From assembly GCA_030066195.1 (NCBI GenBank), contig JASJCB010000012.1:1-64000 (forward strand): a stretch of DNA of 64,000 bases, written 5' to 3'. The translations under genes were made by a program, and so were the position numbers. The stretch is from Acidobacteriota bacterium (lineage in GTDB: Bacteria; Acidobacteriota; Holophagae; Acanthopleuribacterales; Acanthopleuribacteraceae). Under the pieces are notes generated by a model, which worked only from the letters and a program-made list of their open reading frames with translations, did not search any database and had not been told where the DNA came from. Below, piece by piece: positions 19,689 through 27,968 of the stretch. Numbering within the stretch: the first letter of the stretch is position 1; the number at the start of each line of letters is the position of its first letter.

Positions 19689-20366
19689 TCAAAGCCAGGC
19701 GGCCAGTTCTCCCAGGGCGGTGGCTTGTAACAGGTAGATGATGTTGCGCTCGGCGGCTCGGCGGCGGATGGCGGTCAACAGGGCGCGGTTATCCAGGTTT
19801 TCGTGATCGTCGCCCCGGCGGTCGGAAACATAGCCCCACATGTGCAACAGCGCGTCGCGTAAGCGGCCGGCGTGCGGCGGCCGGCGCATCAGGGAGACCA
19901 GCAAGCGGGCGCAGGCGGGTTCGTCGATACGGCCTTCGGCCAGGTCGCGCCCCAACTGTCGTCCGCGGCCGGGATCACGCGCCATGACGCTGTATTTGTG
20001 CGCCGCCCACATATCGGTCGCTCGCTTGGGGAAGGGGATGCGTCCCGGTTCGCGGGTTAGGTAGCGGCGGGCCAGTTCATTGTACTGTTCCGCCGGTTCG
20101 GTAAGGTAATTTTCGGGCCATTCCATGTCACCGGCGTTTTGCGGAACGGGGCTGCGGTGGCCGTAGCCGCGTAATTCCATCTCGGCTACCAGCAAGCCGT
20201 GGCGACACGCCAGGGCCGGTAAGTTATGTTGCCAGCGCTTGAATTCGGGATGATCGGCGGGGCCCCGGCCATGCTCGGCAACCCTGAGCAAGGCGTGTAG
20301 TTCGCGATGTTCGGCCAACAGGCTGCCGTTGTTCAAATAACCGGGATCGATATCCCAAATACGCAT
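19689..20366 (-). CDS. Pyrimidine-dimer DNA glycosylase-like N-terminal domain fused to a DUF1722-like domain
   Basis: A 225-aa protein. Residues 1-75 (MRIWDIDPGYLNNGSLLAEH, RHGLLVAEMELRGYGHRSPV) match the endonuclease V / pyrimidine-dimer glycosylase family, with a conserved HREL histidine and Glu. Residues 90-225 (EQYNELARRYL, WAAHKYSVMARDP, LRDALLHMWGYVSDR, IRRRAAERNIIYLL) resemble the helical DUF1722 domain. The N-terminal family excises UV dimers in DNA; the combined function is not established. GAGGAG precedes the ATG at 20366 by 7 nt. It stands alone between convergent and divergent gaps. Domain names are from memory, the second with less certainty. Confidence 0.6.
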   Translation of the reverse strand: MRIWDIDPGYLNNGSLLAEHRELHALLRVAEHGRGPADHPEFKRWQHNLPALACRHGLLVAEMELRGYGHRSPVPQNAGDMEWPENYLTEPAEQYNELARRYLTREPGRIPFPKRATDMWAAHKYSVMARDPGRGRQLGRDLAEGRIDEPACARLLVSLMRRPPHAGRLRDALLHMWGYVSDRRGDDHENLDNRALLTAIRRRAAERNIIYLLQATALGELAAWL

Positions 20367-20486
20367 GCCGTCTCCTCGCAAAGATTATAGGGCACCTGTC
20401 AACGGTACTCCGGGCCGGGCTCGGGAGTAGAAGTCGGCAAATTAAGACAATCAAATATGCGACTGATTCTATTTAACAGTCAAAAT

Positions 20487-20860
20487 TTAAGGTTTAATGC
20501 CCTTTTTTCCCTGTATGGCTCCAACAACATCTTCAAATGGTTGTGCCAATCTGTTCTGGGCGCGTTGCAAAGCCTTCAGACGGATTTCCAGGCGGCTCCG
20601 GGCGTATTGTCGAGATCGGCGATGTGGCGTTCCTCGAATTTGAACCGGTTGTTTGCGCCGACAATGCCCCGGATAGGGCGAATAAGGCCTCGAAATACCG
20701 ATCGATACGCCAATATCACAACCAAATAACGCACCAGAACCCTCTCCCTGCTTGCTTCGGGCACTCCGAAAGTACGATAAGGTCGAGCGACCGAAATCCT
20801 GGCTTTTTCCAGATAGGGCCTGCGCCCTCGGAAAAACACTCTGCATTGCACGATGGGCAA
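20487..20860 (-). pseudogene. Possible frameshifted gene remnant
   Basis: Two minus-strand frames join plausibly at about 20610. The upstream frame (TTG 20860) reads SVARPYRTFGVPEASRE, then FRGLIRPIRGIVGANNRFKF and EERHIADLDN before stopping. The other frame continues ARSRLEIRLKALQRAQNRLA and QPFEDVVGAIQGKKGIKP to a stop at 20487. The composite looks like the helical tail of a cytoplasmic protein, but I do not recognise the family. The 20382-20934 interval is otherwise gene-free and contains the TATAAT (20900-20905) likely to serve the HlyD-like gene. It could also be chance open frames. Confidence 0.25.
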
Positions 20861-20934
20861 GCCTTCGGACGACTTTCGAGGTTTTTGCCTCGGCTTGTGT
20901 ATAATGATTCCAGAATTGTTGAAGGCTGGTTTGG

Positions 20935-22098
20935 ATGACGGTTCCCTTTAATGAAACCATGAGGTCCTTGGATAAAGACGGCCACGGTCGTTCCTTCCTG
21001 GCTCTGGTCGTTTTGTTCGTTCTTCTGGGCGCCTGGTTTACCTGGGCCTTCCTGGGTTTGGTCAAGCTGTACGTGCCCGCCGAAAGCGCCCGGCTGCAAA
21101 TCGAGTCCGAACCTTTTCCCTTGGAGCTCTCGGTATCCGGCAAGGTGGTCCGCGGCTATTTGGAAGTGGGCAAAAAGGTCAAGAAAGGCGATCTTCTCCT
21201 GGAGTTGGACAGTGCCGAGATCGCTCGCGCTGTAGCCGGCCAGGAAGCTTCTGCCGACAGGTTGGAAGAGGAACGCCTTGGTTTGGAAGCCGCTGCCCGG
21301 GCCTCGGAAGCCCTTCATAAACGTCAGCTGAGCATCCTGGGCAACGAAGCCGACCAGGTCGACCTGCGCTTGGAGGAGGCCCGACGTCTGGCCGAATCCG
21401 GTCGCTCGATTCTCGCCCGCTATGAAAAAGCGTCGGCTCAGGGACTTTTCCCCGAAATCGATGTTATGCGGGCCCGCATGGAGGTCACCCGTTTGGATGC
21501 CGATGTCAATCGCCTGGCTCGGGAACGGGACCAGGTCCGCGACCGTATCGAGCGCGCCGAGGAGCAGCGCCGGGTAGCGCGCCGGGAAGAGGCCGGCCGC
21601 CTATCGGCCCTGACCCGGCAAAAAGAGGGCGCCCTGGAAGCGCTCGATCTGCTGGAGTTACGCCTGGAGGGTTACCGCATCCACGCAACCACCGACGGCG
21701 TCGTCGGCGAGACGGTCACCCTGAACCCGGGCCAATGGCTGGAAACAGGCACGCGCTTCGCCACCTTGTTACCCCCGGGCCGTACACGTGTGCATGCCCA
21801 ATTCAATCCCGGGCAAGCCCTGGGCCGCATCGAGAAAGGTCAGCGGGCCGTCCTGCGTTTCCCGGCCTTTCCCTGGTTGAGGTTCGGCAGCCGCGAAGCC
21901 CTGGTAACCCATGTTTCCGGCGAGATTCGCGAGGGCCTCATGGAGGTCATTCTGAATCCCTCGGACATTGGAAGCGGCGAGCGCATACCTCTTACCCACG
22001 GCCTTCCCTGTACCGTGGAAATCGAGGTGGACCGTATCAGTCCCTGGTCCCTGTTCCTAAGAAAACTCGGCAAAGAATTGGATGGTAACGCCGATTGA
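20935..22098 (+). CDS. HlyD-family periplasmic adaptor (membrane fusion) protein
   Basis: A 387-aa protein with one N-terminal membrane segment (about residues 21-45) and a split biotinyl-lipoyl-like domain (SVSGKVVRGYLEVGKKVKKG, GDLLLELDSAEI). A long alpha-helical coiled-coil hairpin follows (about 100-240, rich in Glu/Arg/Ala), then the second lipoyl half (GYRIHATTDGVVGETVTLNPG) and a beta-barrel. Such adaptors link an inner-membrane exporter to an outer-membrane channel. Neither an ABC/peptidase partner nor a TolC protein is in the window. TATAAT lies at 20900-20905. The two small ORFs downstream may be its cargo or helpers, which is speculative. Confidence 0.85.
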   Translation: MTVPFNETMRSLDKDGHGRSFLALVVLFVLLGAWFTWAFLGLVKLYVPAESARLQIESEPFPLELSVSGKVVRGYLEVGKKVKKGDLLLELDSAEIARAVAGQEASADRLEEERLGLEAAARASEALHKRQLSILGNEADQVDLRLEEARRLAESGRSILARYEKASAQGLFPEIDVMRARMEVTRLDADVNRLARERDQVRDRIERAEEQRRVARREEAGRLSALTRQKEGALEALDLLELRLEGYRIHATTDGVVGETVTLNPGQWLETGTRFATLLPPGRTRVHAQFNPGQALGRIEKGQRAVLRFPAFPWLRFGSREALVTHVSGEIREGLMEVILNPSDIGSGERIPLTHGLPCTVEIEVDRISPWSLFLRKLGKELDGNAD

Positions 22099-22250
22099 TC
22101 TGCCGGCGTCTCTCTCAATACGTCGGCAATTAATTCGCACTTTCTACAAACTTTCGCATTTTTCGATTAATTAAATTGCCTCGAACTTTCGAAGAGTATC
22201 AATGCGAGCCGTGGAAAATTTCGCGAATACAGGCGCGGGAGGTGCGTTGG

Positions 22251-22538
22251 ATGCGTGTGTTGGTTATGGCAGAACTCTTTGAAACCATTATTGAGAAGGA
22301 AGATATTCAGACAGCTCGTCGTCGCTTGAGTCTTCACGTGGAAGAAGTCATCAAGCCGTCATGCAAGTTGGAAATGGCCGGGGTTTTTGCCGATGGTCGA
22401 GCGCCTTTTTTCATCATGGATGTGGACTCATCCTCCGAACTGATGCGCTTGCTGGGCGGTCCCCTATTGGACTGTTTCCGCGTGACCACGCGACCCATTT
22501 GTTCTTTTGAGGAACTGGCCGAGGTCTTCGGTAGCTGA
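22251..22538 (+). CDS. Small protein, possibly muconolactone-isomerase/DUF3303-like fold; function unknown
   Basis: A 95-aa protein starting MRVLVMAELFETIIEKEDIQ. ATG 22251 is chosen over an upstream ATG at 22176 because GGGAGG lies 8 nt before it. The pattern (beta-strand, helix with LSLHVEEVIKP, a strand pair with GVFADGRAPFFIMDVDSSSE, a helix LMRLLGGPLLDCF, a final strand) resembles the ferredoxin-like fold of muconolactone isomerase or DUF3303 proteins, but this is a by-eye match. It lies 152 nt after the HlyD-like gene on the same strand. The long internal-stop-free reading and strong RBS support it being real. Confidence 0.6.
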   Translation: MRVLVMAELFETIIEKEDIQTARRRLSLHVEEVIKPSCKLEMAGVFADGRAPFFIMDVDSSSELMRLLGGPLLDCFRVTTRPICSFEELAEVFGS

Positions 22539-22681
22539 TCCGAGACGTTTGCCGGTGTCGTGATTGACTGATAGGAGAAGGGCGAAGTTATCGAGCCGAA
22601 TATATCGGGGTGCTTCGTCTTTTTGATTTCAGGGGGCTGAGCGCTATTCACCGGATTGCCGATTCGCATCATTGTTTTTCT

Positions 22682-22750
22682 GTGATCAAGCTGTTGGACC
22701 GGCATGGTTTTTAGCGGCGTAAAGCCCCGATACCGGGTGTGCTTGATCAC
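22682..22750. repeat. Large perfect inverted repeat, candidate structured RNA
   Basis: GTGATCAAGC (22682-22691) is exactly complementary to GCTTGATCAC (22741-22750). Inside, ACCGG can pair with CCGGGT, and GGC-GTAAA-GCC forms an apical hairpin. It lies in the 22539-22862 gap, upstream of an AT-rich stretch (22760-22815) and the 21-codon ORF. It does not match a riboswitch class I know. Strand of transcription is uncertain. Confidence 0.45.
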
Positions 22751-22862
22751 CTTTATGATTAAATTTTGATGTTTATGGTACTAAAAATTCTATTTTTTCG
22801 TATATTTATATCGAGGTCCAACTTGCGGGAAACCGTAATTATGATGAAAGGCAGGTGAACCT

Positions 22863-22928
22863 ATGGTAGAAATCAACGAGGTGTTGATCGATCTTCAAAG
22901 GGATTTGGGCTTGGCCCTATCCTTCTAA
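22863..22928 (+). CDS. Putative 21-residue peptide ORF
   Basis: ATG 22863 to TAA 22928 encodes 21 residues: MVEINEVLIDLQ at the start and GLALSF at the end, an amphipathic acidic helix with no cysteine. AGGCAGGTG lies just upstream, an AT-rich promoter-like region precedes it, and a strong terminator (22984-23019) follows. The ORF is short enough to arise by chance, and the main support is this complete transcription-unit framing and the HlyD-type adaptor 0.8 kb upstream. It could be a leader peptide, signalling peptide or export substrate. Confidence 0.3.
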   Translation: MVEINEVLIDLQRDLGLALSF

Positions 22929-22983
22929 ATGCTTCAATCCAAACGGTTCTTGCTCGGTGCCCCCGTGCAATCCGTACAAGTTG

Positions 22984-23019
22984 AAAACCCCGCGGCCGTC
23001 AAGACGGACGCGGGGTTTT
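22984..23019. terminator. Bidirectional intrinsic terminator
   Basis: AAAACCCCGC (22984-22993) pairs with GCGGGGTTTT (23010-23019), and inside CCGTC pairs with GACGG. It serves the plus-strand unit ending with the 21-codon ORF and the minus-strand reductase gene that ends at 23043. Confidence 0.85.
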
Positions 23020-23042
23020 GCATTTAAAGGATCGGATTCGCC

Positions 23043-24062
23043 TTATTTAGGCGGCTCGGCCACCTTCAGGATTAGTTTGCCGAAGTTTTCGCCGGTAAAG
23101 AGCATGTTCAGCGTGTCGGGGAAGGTTTCCAGACCTTCCACCACGTGTTCCCGAGTGAATAACTTGCCGGCCGTGATCCAGCCCGCGATTTCTTTGGCGG
23201 CCTCGCCGTAACGCGGCGCATAGTCGAAGACAATAAAACCTTCCATGCGCGCCCGGTTGATGAGAAGCGACAGGTAGTTCTTGGGGCCGTTTACGCCTTC
23301 GGTATTATTGTATTGGGAGATGGCGCCGCAGATGGAGATGCGGGCGCCGCGCCTGATCTGGGCCAACACCGTATCCAGGGTCTCGCCGCCCACATTATCG
23401 AAGTAGATGTCGATACCCTTGGGACAGTGCTTGCGCAGACTATGGTACAGGTCTTCTTCCTTGTAGTTGATCGCCGCGTCGAAGCCCAACTGTTCTACAA
23501 GGTAATTGCATTTCTTGGGAGAACCCGCGGTGCCGATCACGCGACAGCCCTTGATCTTGGCAATCTGGCCCACCACGGCGCCCACGGCGCCGGCGGCGCC
23601 GGAAACCACCACGGTTTCCCCTTCTTGAGGGTTGCAGATATCCAGGAGACCGAAATAGGCCGTCATGCCCGGCATGCCCAAGGCGCCGAGAAAGGTGGCG
23701 TGCCGGGCCAGGGAGATGTCTACCTTGCGCAGATCCTTACCGTCGGAAAGCGCGTATTCCTGAACGCCGCCGATACCGACCACCCAATCGCCCTCGCTAT
23801 AACCGTCCGACTTGGAGCTGACGACTTGACCCAGGGTTCCGGCGCGCATCACATCGCCCAATTTGATGGGTTCGATATAACTGCGTTGGTCGTTCATCCA
23901 ACCGCGCATGGCCGGGTCCAACGAGATGTAGTAGATCTTGACCAGGACCTGGCCGTCAGCCGGTTCGGGGATCGGCGATTCAGCGTATTCGAAGTCACTA
24001 TGTTTGGGCATGCCCTCGGGCCGTGCCGACAGTTTCCATTGGTGATTGACCGATTCCGTCAT
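23043..24062 (-). CDS. NADP-dependent MDR oxidoreductase (CurA / 2-alkenal reductase-like)
   Basis: A 339-aa medium-chain reductase without zinc ligands. Conserved stretches are NHQWKLSARPEGMPKHSDFE, the YISLDPAMRGWM segment and the nucleotide-binding GAAGAVGAVVGQIAKIKGCRV with the NADP-specific GSPKKC. FDNVGGETLD and GRISICGAIS-like RISICGAISQYN follow, then FIVFDYAPRY. Members reduce activated double bonds of enals or enones with NADPH. ATG 24062 (GAGAGG upstream) is preferred over a TTG at 24092. Single gene; shared terminator at 22984-23019. Confidence 0.88.
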   Translation of the reverse strand: MTESVNHQWKLSARPEGMPKHSDFEYAESPIPEPADGQVLVKIYYISLDPAMRGWMNDQRSYIEPIKLGDVMRAGTLGQVVSSKSDGYSEGDWVVGIGGVQEYALSDGKDLRKVDISLARHATFLGALGMPGMTAYFGLLDICNPQEGETVVVSGAAGAVGAVVGQIAKIKGCRVIGTAGSPKKCNYLVEQLGFDAAINYKEEDLYHSLRKHCPKGIDIYFDNVGGETLDTVLAQIRRGARISICGAISQYNNTEGVNGPKNYLSLLINRARMEGFIVFDYAPRYGEAAKEIAGWITAGKLFTREHVVEGLETFPDTLNMLFTGENFGKLILKVAEPPK

Positions 24063-24159
24063 GTCTTGAGTAACCTCTCGTCCGAAAATCAATGCTCGTT
24101 CATCCTCTCATACCGGCGGACCGTTGAAAAGAGTTTTAGGTCGGTCGGCGGCAACCGCT

Positions 24160-25650
24160 TTACCCATGCCGGGGGAAGTATTTGGCCAGGGTTTTTTCAC
24201 CGGGCGGTTGCGTCATCAACGAGACGACAATCAGCGCCGCGGCAGCCATGAGGAAGATCCAGGTAACCGGCATGGCGCCCATGACCAATCCTTCCGTGTG
24301 ACCGTAGCCCGAGCGCCAAAAGAAGTAGAGCCAACTGATCGCCGTCACCGCGATGGAAGCAAAGGCGCCGGCCTTGGTCACGCGACGCCAGTACAGGGAG
24401 GCAACCACCAGCGGAAACAAGCCGGTGAAGCCGCTGAAGCACCACACGCCCAGTTCGAAGACCTTGACCGGATTGGCCAGGGACAATAAATAGGTGATGA
24501 TGACGATGGAAACCACGAAAGCCCGCGCCATGGCCAGCTTTTGCCGGTCGGAGATATCGCCCGTCAAGCGCACGGCGATATCGTTGGTGAACATGGTGCC
24601 CAGGCATAGAAACTGACTGTCCAGCGAGCTCATGATGGCGGCCAGGATGCCGGCGGTAATCAAACCGGACATAATCGGACTTTCCAACATGTTGACCATG
24701 ATGCCCAAAACCGCGCCGGATTTGGCGGGCGGCAAGTCCACGCCGGCGCCCAGGGCCCAGATGCCGATCAAGACACAGGGCACCCATACAATCATGATGC
24801 AAAGGGGATGCGCCACCACGGTCAGTTTGAAGGCCCGGGCGTCGCGCGCGGTCAACCAGTGTTGGAAAAGGTGCGGGAACATGGCCGCCGACAAGGGAAT
24901 GAAGGCATAGGTCAGGAATTTAACCGGTTTCATCATGCCTTCCCTGGCCAGGTGTTGCGGGGAAACCTCCATCACGGCTTGGGTGGCCGCGGAGAAACCG
25001 CCCAATTTATCCCCGATCAACAGGAAGGCGACCAGACCCATGAGCATAAAGAACAGGGTTTGGAAAGTATTGGCCCAGGCGGCGCCGCGTAGACCGCCGA
25101 AGAAGATGTACAACAATACCACGCAGCAAATGACGCCCGCCGTCAGCCAGGGCGGGATGGCGCCGCCCTCGAACAATTCGGGAAAAGCGCCCTGGGTAAG
25201 GCCGGCCATCACGCGGCCCGAACCCAACAGGCCGATCAACAAATAAGGAATCACCAGGCCGACGAGGATGGGGAACAGCAGGTAACCTATGGCCGGTGAC
25301 TCGAAGCGGTCGCGAAAGTACTGGCATTGGGTGACGAAGCCGTAGCGTTTACCGATCGCCCATAACTTCAGCCCAACCACATAAAAACTGAGCGCATGTA
25401 ACAGGGCGGCCCAAGAGGCCAGCAGGCCGAAGGTGCCGATGCCTTCCACATAGGCTTTGGAAGTACTGCCCACCAGGGCGAAGGCGGTCATGGTGGTGCC
25501 GAAGACACTCATCAGCAGCATAAAGGGGCCGATGGAGTGACTGGCTACGAAGTAATCTTCAGAGGTTTCGCGCGAACGCCGACTGCTGAACAAACCCAGC
25601 GTCAGCAGCAACGCCAGGTAGCCGATAACGATGCCGATGGTAATGGTCAC
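24160..25650 (-). CDS. Sodium:solute symporter (SSS family)
   Basis: A 496-aa membrane protein with about 13 hydrophobic segments. The SSS hallmarks are an early SRRSRETSEDYFVASHS loop, GGLRGAAWANTFQTLFFM, and the Na+-site region TAGILAAIMSSLDSQFLCLGTMFTND. It imports an organic solute (amino acid, pantothenate or organic acid type) with sodium. The preceding gene encodes a 75-aa DUF3311 protein overlapping by 4 nt, a pairing common for one SSS subgroup. Substrate cannot be read from the sequence. Confidence 0.9.
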   Translation of the reverse strand: MTITIGIVIGYLALLLTLGLFSSRRSRETSEDYFVASHSIGPFMLLMSVFGTTMTAFALVGSTSKAYVEGIGTFGLLASWAALLHALSFYVVGLKLWAIGKRYGFVTQCQYFRDRFESPAIGYLLFPILVGLVIPYLLIGLLGSGRVMAGLTQGAFPELFEGGAIPPWLTAGVICCVVLLYIFFGGLRGAAWANTFQTLFFMLMGLVAFLLIGDKLGGFSAATQAVMEVSPQHLAREGMMKPVKFLTYAFIPLSAAMFPHLFQHWLTARDARAFKLTVVAHPLCIMIVWVPCVLIGIWALGAGVDLPPAKSGAVLGIMVNMLESPIMSGLITAGILAAIMSSLDSQFLCLGTMFTNDIAVRLTGDISDRQKLAMARAFVVSIVIITYLLSLANPVKVFELGVWCFSGFTGLFPLVVASLYWRRVTKAGAFASIAVTAISWLYFFWRSGYGHTEGLVMGAMPVTWIFLMAAAALIVVSLMTQPPGEKTLAKYFPRHG

Positions 25651-25874
25651 TGGCGCTCCTCCCCGTTACCCACGACCAAAAGGTCGTCCACGGAGTGAGG
25701 CCAGAAATATTTCACCGCCAACCAACCCACAAAGGCGGTGACCAGACAGTAAGCGGCATGATAGGCCAGGCCGATCGGCATAAACCCGAAAACAAGAGTT
25801 TTGGAGTCCCACAACCAGAAGTCCTGGTGAAGGATCATCAATAAAACCACCAACACAATGACTAATTTACGCAT
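25647..25874 (-). CDS. DUF3311-type small membrane subunit of the symporter
   Basis: A 75-aa protein with two predicted membrane helices (residues 3-18 and about 32-58; VLVVLLMILHQDFWLWD, GLAYHAAYCLVTAFVGWLAV) and a charged C-terminal tail. The HQDFW and PIGLAYHA motifs fit DUF3311 proteins that precede SSS symporters. Its stop overlaps the symporter start by 4 nt, implying coupled translation and a complex. Role in the transporter is unproven. Confidence 0.8.
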   Translation of the reverse strand: MRKLVIVLVVLLMILHQDFWLWDSKTLVFGFMPIGLAYHAAYCLVTAFVGWLAVKYFWPHSVDDLLVVGNGEERQ

Positions 25875-26040
25875 GATTCATTCCCATCCGGGCCGAGGCC
25901 GGTCCCGGCAACCGATGATATTTACTAGAAGCATTGACGGTGCGCGGCACGCTCGAGGTGCAAACTAGCGGGTTCGTTCGCCCGGGTATCGGGAAGGATG
26001 AGAAGGGGTTCCGGCCCGCGAGAGCAGGCCGGAAGACGGT

Positions 26041-26262
26041 TTACAGATAACATTCCTCGAAAGCCATGTCGCACTGGTCGACACAAGCACAGAGAATCCA
26101 CTCCTCGGTATAGCGGGCGACACAGTCGGCCTTACAGCGGTCCCAGGCATATAAGCACTGAGTTTGCTGACTATCGGTAGGCGGATCACTCGGCGAAGCT
26201 ACGGCTAGAACGCCGTAGGCAAGAATGCTGAAAAGGCAGACAAAAAACAGGGTCTTCTTCAT
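26041..26262 (-). CDS. Secreted cysteine-rich mini-protein, function unknown
   Basis: A 73-aa precursor with a signal peptide (MKKTLFFVCLFSILAYGVLA, cleavage near AVASP) and a mature part of roughly 50 residues with seven cysteines spaced C-x6-C-x3-C-x10-C-x-C-x3-C-x6-C, an almost mirror-symmetric pattern. This suggests a disulfide-pinned helical hairpin in the periplasm or outside the cell. GAGG lies 8 nt before ATG 26262; a GTG at 26271 overlaps that signal and is less likely. Similar short CxxxC proteins occur in other diderms, but I cannot assign a family. It is 166 nt upstream of the DUF3311 gene on the same strand. Confidence 0.7.
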   Translation of the reverse strand: MKKTLFFVCLFSILAYGVLAVASPSDPPTDSQQTQCLYAWDRCKADCVARYTEEWILCACVDQCDMAFEECYL

Positions 26263-26443
26263 TGGAGACACCTCTTTGATTGGATTGTCCGGGTCTATGC
26301 AGTTTGCTTACGATGACGATTGGGAAAAGTTCGCCAAAATTCTATTCCGGTGAAGAAAGACGCAACCCGGCCCGTCAGTTGGGTTTGGTGGTTAGCGCGT
26401 GGGAGTGTATATTGGTATTTGAACCTTGGCTCAGGGAGGATCT

Positions 26444-27937
26444 ATGCCTATTCGTAACGGCGCCGACTATATCGAAAGCTTGCGCGGTCGTGATTTGGAA
26501 GTCTATCTTTTGGGTGAGCGCGTCTCCGAACCCGTGGATCATCCCATTATTCGGCCTTCCATTAACGCTCTGGCCGAAACCTACGATCTGGCCGTGCGGG
26601 AACCCGAGTTGGCAACCGCAGTTTCCGAGTTGACCGGACAACGCGTGAACCGCTTTCTGCACATTGCCGGCAGTGCGGGAGATCTGGTGTTGCAGAACAA
26701 AATGCAGCGACGGTTGGGACAGTTGACCGGAACCTGTTTTCAGCGTTGCGTGGGCATGGATGCCCTGAACGCGTTGCACTCGGTCACCTATGACATCGAC
26801 CGGGAGCACGGCACGTCCTACCACCGCCGCTTTCTGGATTTCGTTGCTCGGATGCAGCGGGAGAACTTCGTCATCGGCGGCGCCATGACCGATGTCAAGG
26901 GCGATCGTTCCAAGCCGCCCCATCAGCAGGAAGACCCCGACCTCTACGTGCACGTGGTGAAACGCGACGATCGGGGTATTACCATTCGCGGCGCCAAGGC
27001 TCACCAGACCGGTTGCATTAACAGCCATTGGATCGTGGTCATGCCCACCCTGCGACTGGGTGAGGCGGACCGGGACTACGCCGTGGTGGGCGCCCTGCCC
27101 GTGGATACGCCGGGGTTGATCTATATCTACGGCCGGCAGTCCTGCGATACCCGCAGTATGGAAGGAACGCTGGACGTGGGCAATGCCCGGTTCGGCGGCC
27201 AGGAGGCGATGATCGTCTTCGATGATGTGTTCATACCCTGGGAGCAGGTGTTCATGCACGGGGAAACGGCATTTGCGGCGACCCTGGTGGAACGCTTCAC
27301 CTGTTATCACCGCCGCAGCTATGTCTGCAAAACCGGGCTGGGCGATGTTCTGATCGGCGCCACCGGTGCGATTGCCGAATACAACGGCGCGCAGAAGGCA
27401 TCGCATATCAAAGACAAACTGGTGGAGATGACCCACCTCAACGAATCCATTTTTGCCGCGGGCATTGCCTCCTCCTACCAGGGTCACCCCTTGGATTCAG
27501 GCGTGTATATTTCCGACAGTATGCTGGCCAACGTGTGCAAGCACAATGTCACCCGTTATCCCTTTGAACTGGCCAGGACGGCTCAGGACATCGCGGGAGG
27601 CCTGGTCTCCACCCTCCCCTCCGAGGCCGACTTGGAAAACGAGAAGACCGGGCCGCTGTTGCGTAAATACCTGCGCGGCGCCGAGGGGACGCCGGTAGAA
27701 GCCCGGATGCGCATGTTGCGACTGATCGAGAACATGACCATGGGCCGCAACGCGGTCGGTTACCTGACGGAGTCATTGCATGGTGCGGGCTCGCCTCAGG
27801 CCCAACGGATCCAAATCGCCCGACAGATGCAGTTGGATGTCAAAAAACGCCTGGCCGAGAACCTGGCCGGCATTACCCGGGAAGGCGAACCCTCGGAGGA
27901 GCACCGCGATTATTTCGGTCGCGTGTTCGAGGTATAG
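26444..27937 (+). CDS. 4-hydroxybutyryl-CoA dehydratase / 4-hydroxyphenylacetate 3-hydroxylase family enzyme
   Basis: A 497-aa flavoprotein of the acyl-CoA-dehydrogenase-fold HpaB/AbfD family. Cys98-x3-Cys102 (TGTCFQRC) and His289...Cys295 (CYHRRSYVCK) correspond to the four [4Fe-4S] ligands of the clostridial dehydratase (Cys99, Cys103, His292, Cys299). This supports a radical dehydratase converting 4-hydroxybutyryl-CoA to crotonyl-CoA rather than an aromatic hydroxylase. The His-to-Cys spacing is 6 here against 7 in the clostridial protein. AGGGAGG precedes ATG 26444. No CoA-transferase or 4-hydroxybutyrate dehydrogenase lies next to it. A strong terminator follows. Confidence 0.8.
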   Translation: MPIRNGADYIESLRGRDLEVYLLGERVSEPVDHPIIRPSINALAETYDLAVREPELATAVSELTGQRVNRFLHIAGSAGDLVLQNKMQRRLGQLTGTCFQRCVGMDALNALHSVTYDIDREHGTSYHRRFLDFVARMQRENFVIGGAMTDVKGDRSKPPHQQEDPDLYVHVVKRDDRGITIRGAKAHQTGCINSHWIVVMPTLRLGEADRDYAVVGALPVDTPGLIYIYGRQSCDTRSMEGTLDVGNARFGGQEAMIVFDDVFIPWEQVFMHGETAFAATLVERFTCYHRRSYVCKTGLGDVLIGATGAIAEYNGAQKASHIKDKLVEMTHLNESIFAAGIASSYQGHPLDSGVYISDSMLANVCKHNVTRYPFELARTAQDIAGGLVSTLPSEADLENEKTGPLLRKYLRGAEGTPVEARMRMLRLIENMTMGRNAVGYLTESLHGAGSPQAQRIQIARQMQLDVKKRLAENLAGITREGEPSEEHRDYFGRVFEV

Positions 27938-27968
27938 TTCATTCCGTAACCCGTAAGCCTGAAAACAG

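Noticed and set aside
22682-22750. c-di-GMP (GEMM) riboswitch, because of GGCGTAAAGCC
   Set aside because: The other conserved half of the class is missing and the stem layout differs.
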